NCBI GenBank assembly: GCA_016203765.1
Contig: JACQMB010000072.1
Span: 1-19,024 of the forward strand
Length of the DNA: 19,024 nucleotides
Reading direction: 5' to 3'
Source of the DNA: Deltaproteobacteria bacterium
GTDB taxonomy: Bacteria > UBA10199 > SPLOWO2-01-44-7
Position 1 is the first letter of the stretch. Each line of letters begins with the position of its first letter. The notes below the pieces were generated by a model. The model searched no databases and had not been told where the DNA came from. It saw only the letters and a program-made list of their open reading frames with translations. Shown here piece after piece: positions 14,564 to 19,024 of the stretch. Both the position numbers and the translations under genes were made by a program.

Positions 14564-15262
14564 ATGTGGGACATTTTGAAAAACCGGTGGAGGCAGGGGC
14601 ATCGAACGACGGGTTTTCCGCCCAAAGAGGAATTGCCGGAACGTTTTCGGGGAAGACCCCGGACCCAAGAGGGAGGGTCCGTCGATCTGGGGCGGTGCTT
14701 CTTTTCCGCCGACGCCGACCGGGACGCCGCGGGCGCCTTGTTGAACTATTCGCGGAATTACCGTCTGGCGGTCAGCCGGCGGGAAGATTTAAACCTAAAG
14801 GGTGAGGAGCTGAAGCTGGCGGGCCGTTTGGACGCCGCCATGCAAAAACTGTTTGGAAGATCGCTGAAGCTCCGGGCGGTCTGTGCGGGGAGTTGCAATG
14901 GTTGTGATTTGGAACTGCAGGCCCTGTCAAACGTTGTCTTCGATCTCTCCCGGTTTGGGATTCAATTTGTCGCCTCCCCCCGCCATGCCGACGGATTGGT
15001 GGTGACCGGCCCGGTGACCCGAAACATGGAACTGGCCTTAAAAAAAACGTACGATGCGGTCCCCGATCCAAAGATCGTCATCGCCGTTGGGGCTTGCGCG
15101 ATCAGCGGCGGCCCTTTCGAGGGGTCCTCCGAGGTGCTGAATGGCGCGGACAAATCCATTCCGGTAGATCTTTACATTCCCGGTTGCCCACCGCATCCTT
15201 TAACCCTCCTGGATGGACTGCTAAGACTTTTGGGGAGAATAAGGGGGAAAAATCATGTCTGA
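14564..15262 (+). CDS. hyfI: HyfI/NuoB-like small subunit fused to a cysteine-stripped ferredoxin-like N-terminus
   Basis: Residues ~95-232 are a NuoB/HyfI small subunit that should hold the N2-type [4Fe-4S] cluster next to the large subunit. Its ligands are Cys111 and Cys114 in GSCNGCDLELQALS, Cys178 in GACAISGGPF and Cys208 in IPGCPPHPLTLLDGLL. Residues 1-80 are extra for this family and look like HycF/HyfH: the N-terminal helix and RFRGRP (27-32) are kept, the first cluster loop is deleted, and LGRC to REDL (42-76) aligns without gaps to the second cluster of HycF, but its cysteines are C45, S48, A51 and A55. So a ferredoxin seems to have been fused and then lost its clusters. It is the last gene of the operon, 9 bases after hyfG, and overlaps the nuoG end convergently by 10 bases. 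Confidence 0.88.
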   Translation: MWDILKNRWRQGHRTTGFPPKEELPERFRGRPRTQEGGSVDLGRCFFSADADRDAAGALLNYSRNYRLAVSRREDLNLKGEELKLAGRLDAAMQKLFGRSLKLRAVCAGSCNGCDLELQALSNVVFDLSRFGIQFVASPRHADGLVVTGPVTRNMELALKKTYDAVPDPKIVIAVGACAISGGPFEGSSEVLNGADKSIPVDLYIPGCPPHPLTLLDGLLRLLGRIRGKNHV

Positions 15263-16672
15263 AGGCGGATCTCCCGCAAAACTTCCCCAACCGGCCGGGC
15301 GAGGCCCCTAGGTGCGAAGGCCTTGTTCGTTTTCTGTTCTCTGTTTTGCCGGTTGATAAAAGTGCCGTCCTGCTCCGCGAAAGTCGGTTTGGGCAAAACC
15401 ACATCGGCCCAATGAGAAGGTTCCCACAGATTGGAGGCGAGCCAAACCACCAGCTTGGGTCTGGCGTCAACCAGTTCTTTTTTCTGCGCCTCGGTCAAAT
15501 TGTCCAGAACAAACACCACCGCCTCTTTCGGAAAATGCCTGGCATAGGAAATCTCCTTGCCTAAAACTTTCAAAAAGGCCGAGTTGGGATTTTTGTCGGC
15601 GTCGATCAGAAAATCGTCGTGCGAGGGATTAGCGATCTCTTTTTTGGTCGTCAAAAAGACCGGCTCCTTGGAGACCTGTTGCAAAAATTTGACCAGTGCG
15701 GTGTTTTCCTCACAGCTGGCCTGGGCTGAGACCACCCCCACGCACGAGGAAGCGGATACCTCGTGAGCTTCACGAGGTATCCGCTTCCTCGTGAAAGCCA
15801 GGGCTTCGTCCCAGCCAACTCGTTGAAATTCCCCATGTTTTTTTACCAACGGTTCCAGCACCCGGTTTTTGTCGTTGATAAACTTGTAGGTCAGCCTTCC
15901 CTCGTCGCACATCCAGCACTGGTTGACCGCCTCGTTTTCGCGCGGGCGGTAGCGATAGACAATCTGGTCATCCCAATCCATCTTGATATTGCATCCCGTG
16001 GCACAGCCGGTGCAGATCGAGTCGGCCGACTTTAAAAACCAGACCCGCTTTTTGAAACGAAAATCAGTCGAGGTCAAAGCCCCCACCGGACAAATGTCAA
16101 CGGTGCAGAGCGAATAGGGATTTTTGAGCTCGGCTCCGGGATAAGTCCTCAAAGTAGAATGCCCGCCTCGTTCGGTCACGCAGAGTTCATGCGTTCCCGT
16201 CACTTCGTCGCAAAAGCGGACACACCGGGTGCAGACAATGCAACGCTCGTCATCCAACGTAACCAACGGTCCCAGCGGGACGGCCTTCGGTTTGTGGATT
16301 TTTTGATCCTCGATCCGCGAGGGAAATTTGGAAAATTTAAAATAGTTGTCCTGAAGCGGACATTCCCCCGACTGATCGCAGATGGGACAATCGAGCGGGT
16401 GGTTCAAAAGAATAAATTCCAAAACCCCCTGTTGCATTTTTTTGACCTCGGGCGATTTTGTGTCGACTTCGAGGCCCTCGCGCACCCGTTCCCGGCAGGA
16501 AATAACCGGTTTTGGCGAACCCTTCAGATTCACCAGACACATCCGGCAGTTGCCGGCGATGCTCAGCTTTGAATGCCAGCAAAAATAGGGGACATCGATT
16601 TTATTGTCGAGGGCGGCCTGCAACACCGTTGTGCCCTCGGCGACTTCGAGTTCTTGGTTGTCAATTTTAATT

Positions 16673-16680
<8 letters not shown>
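15253..16680 (-). CDS. nuoG: NADH-quinone oxidoreductase subunit G (NuoG), compact form
   Basis: Fe-S subunit of the complex I NADH arm that carries electrons from NuoF towards NuoI. At 475 residues it is much shorter than usual (often 680-900). Ligands seen: [2Fe-2S] N1b Cys34, 45, 48, 62; N5 His94, Cys98, 101, 107; N4 Cys147, 150, 153, 197; and N7 Cys223, 226, 230, 258 with the exact 28-residue step, so the optional N7 cluster is kept. Most of the molybdopterin-type domain is missing, but its end (VVLPKPTFAEQDGTFINRQN) is kept, so this is internal shortening, not a cut-off gene. Residues ~297-313 are encoded by a perfect 51-bp palindrome. It overlaps nuoF by 8 bases at its start and the hyfI-like gene by 10 at its end. 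Confidence 0.95.
15743..15793. repeat. Perfect 51-bp hairpin inside nuoG, translated in frame
   Basis: Two 24-bp arms (15743-15766 and 15770-15793) are exact reverse complements around a 3-base loop. Each arm is itself bounded by CACGAGG and CCTCGTG, so the order is CACGAGG, AAGCGGATA, CCTCGTG, AGCTT, CACGAGG, TATCCGCTT, CCTCGTG. The length is 17 codons, and the nuoG frame passes through as TRKRIPREAHEVSASSC between LAF and VGVVSAQASCEEN. Frame-neutral palindromes inside genes recall the Rickettsia palindromic elements (RPE). No T-tract follows on either strand, so it does not look like an intrinsic terminator. Confidence 0.95.
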
Positions 16681-17924
<1,244 letters not shown>

Positions 17925-17944
<20 letters not shown>

Positions 17945-18404
17945 TTAAAATTTGATCGATCTTTTCCTCATCCAAGTTTTCAAAATAATCATTATCAATC
18001 TGCATCATCGGCGCACTGCCGCAGGAGCCCAGACACTCCACCGTCGAAAGATGAAAACGTCCGTCGGCGGTCGACTCCCCCACGTTCACCCCCAGCTTGC
18101 GCTTCAAATAATCAACCGTCTGCTCGGAGCCTCTCAGCCAGCAACAAACACTGTTGCAAACCTGAATATGATGCTTGCCGATCGGTTTTTTGTTATACAT
18201 CGTATAGAAGGTAACCGTTTCATAGACAAAGGCCGGCGTTACCTCCAAAAGACCGGCCAGATATTCCATTACCTCGCCGGAAATCCAGCCGTTTTGCTCT
18301 TGCGCCAGCCAAAGGGCTGGCAACAACGCCGCGCGTTTTTGAGGATAGCGTTTGACGTATTCGTCAAACTTTTTTTTGTTTTCCGGTGTAAATGTAAAAT
18401 TCAT
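17925..18404 (-). CDS. nuoE: NADH-quinone oxidoreductase subunit E (NuoE)
   Basis: Thioredoxin-fold [2Fe-2S] subunit of the NADH arm of complex I, 159 residues, normal length. The N-terminal helical half has KRAALLPALWLAQEQNGWIS and the typical VYETVTFYTMYNKKPIGKHH. The N1a cluster ligands are Cys83 and Cys88 (C-x4-C in QVCNSVCCWLRG) and Cys124 and Cys128 (C-x3-C in VECLGSCGSAP). The ATG overlaps the nuoD stop (ATGA), and GGGAG lies 12 bases ahead. It overlaps nuoF by 20 bases. Confidence 0.97.
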
Positions 18405-19024
18405 CTATCCAGTTCTCCCGCCACGATATTCAATCCCCCCAAAATGGCAATGGCATCGGCGATCAGATGCCCCTTCATCAACTGCGGAAAGGCCTGATAG
18501 ATTGCAAAACAAGGGGGGCGTACTTTCACGCGATACGGTTTTTCAGATCCGTCGCTCACGATATAAAATCCCAGCTCGCCGTTGGCCGCCTCCGTGTAGG
18601 AATAAATCTCGCCGGGCGGCGGCTTGATCCCGTGCATAATGATTTTAAAATGTTGGATGATCCCTTCAATGGAACCATAAACCTCATGTTTGGGCGGGAG
18701 GGCCACGTCGCGGTTGTCGGTCATGATCGGCCCTTCCGGCATTTTTTCCAAAATCTGTTCGATCATCCGGCACGACTGAATCATCTCCTCGAAGCGGACA
18801 AAAATCCGGTCATACGAATCGCCGTAACGCCCCAGCGGAACGTCCCAGTCGAGTTGATCGTAAAAATAGTAGGGATGATCCCGCCGGATGTCGTAGTCGA
18901 CCCCGGCGGCACGGAGGCAGGGCCCGACAAAGCCGTAGCTGACGGCGTCTTCCGCCGAAATAGCCCCGATCTTCTGGGTCCGTTCAATAAGTATCCGGTT
19001 CTTTTTGAGGAGGGCCTGCGTGTC
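18401..19024 (-). CDS. nuoD: NADH-quinone oxidoreductase subunit D (NuoD), N-terminus outside window
   Basis: Quinone-site subunit of complex I (49 kDa homologue). The frame is open from base 19024 to the stop at 18401, giving the C-terminal 207 residues of about 400. The first visible residues DTQALLKKNRILIERTQKIG and SAEDAVSYGFVGPCLRAAGV match the family, followed by LDWDVPLGRYGDSYDRIFVR, PKHEVYGSIEGIIQHFK and ANGELGFYIVSDG. It ends with VRPPCFAIYQAFPQLMKG and ADAIAILGGLNIVAGELDR. An ATG inside the frame at 18784 is not the start. NuoC and NuoD appear to be separate rather than fused, but the start cannot be seen. Its stop overlaps nuoE. Confidence 0.95.
   Translation of the reverse strand, partial: DTQALLKKNRILIERTQKIGAISAEDAVSYGFVGPCLRAAGVDYDIRRDHPYYFYDQLDWDVPLGRYGDSYDRIFVRFEEMIQSCRMIEQILEKMPEGPIMTDNRDVALPPKHEVYGSIEGIIQHFKIIMHGIKPPPGEIYSYTEAANGELGFYIVSDGSEKPYRVKVRPPCFAIYQAFPQLMKGHLIADAIAILGGLNIVAGELDR

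Noticed and set aside
13079..15262. Functional [NiFe] hydrogenase or formate hydrogenlyase.
   Set aside because: All four Ni-ligand cysteines are replaced, and neither a formate dehydrogenase nor maturation genes are nearby.
15743..15793. The nuoG hairpin as an intrinsic terminator.
   Set aside because: It has no T-tract on either strand and lies inside a coding frame, so termination there would disable nuoG.
18401..18530. NuoD ends with a PPCF motif, placing a cysteine where hydrogenases have the first Cys of DPCxxC.
   Set aside because: From memory, the RPPCF form is common in one NuoD branch in several phyla, so it is lineage-typical. A single cysteine cannot make a NiFe site.

Overview
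The window is a respiratory complex I (NADH:quinone oxidoreductase, nuo) locus with two foreign-looking blocks set into it. Coding density is very high: the longest stretch without a gene is about 113 bases, most neighbouring genes overlap by a few bases, and base composition is moderately GC-rich. The organism is probably a Gram-negative bacterium, perhaps from the broad deltaproteobacterial/Desulfobacterota-like groups. That placement is a low-confidence inference from gene style (short NuoG, NuoD ending with a PPCF motif, a COG1373-type ATPase with palindromic repeats). No ribosomal RNA or other marker gene is present.

Layout. On the minus strand, read from the right edge: nuoD (C-terminal 207 residues), nuoE, nuoF, and a short nuoG. 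The nuo genes then stop and a six-gene block lies on the plus strand (8125-15262): hyfB-, hyfC-, hyfE-, hyfF-, hyfG- and hyfI-like genes. This is a membrane complex of the group 4 [NiFe] hydrogenase / formate hydrogenlyase family. Beyond it the minus-strand nuo genes resume with nuoH, then a COG1373-type AAA ATPase gene between two inverted copies of a palindromic repeat, then nuoJ, nuoK, nuoL, nuoM and the first 378 codons of nuoN, cut by the left edge. nuoI, normally between nuoH and nuoJ, is absent exactly where the ATPase cassette sits.

How the genes work together. NuoEFG would oxidise NADH and carry electrons through Fe-S clusters. NuoD, with NuoB and NuoC outside the window, would form the quinone module, and NuoHJKLMN the proton-pumping arm. 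The plus-strand block encodes a second membrane complex: two antiporter-like proton channels (HyfB, HyfF), a NuoH-like heel (HyfC), a NuoK-containing subunit (HyfE), a NuoCD-like large subunit (HyfG) and a NuoB-like small subunit (HyfI). Both Ni-binding CxxC motifs of HyfG are replaced (AGDS near residue 194, DPSFHN near 454), so it should not be a hydrogenase; it fits the 'energy-converting hydrogenase-related' (Ehr) class. No separate ferredoxin subunit is encoded. Instead, the first 80 or so residues of the HyfI-like protein look like a collapsed HycF/HyfH ferredoxin: one cluster loop deleted and three of four cysteines of the other replaced. What remains is a proton-channel complex with a single recognisable Fe-S cluster and no visible electron entry, the most unusual system in the window.

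The other striking feature is a perfect 51-bp hairpin inside nuoG that is translated in frame.
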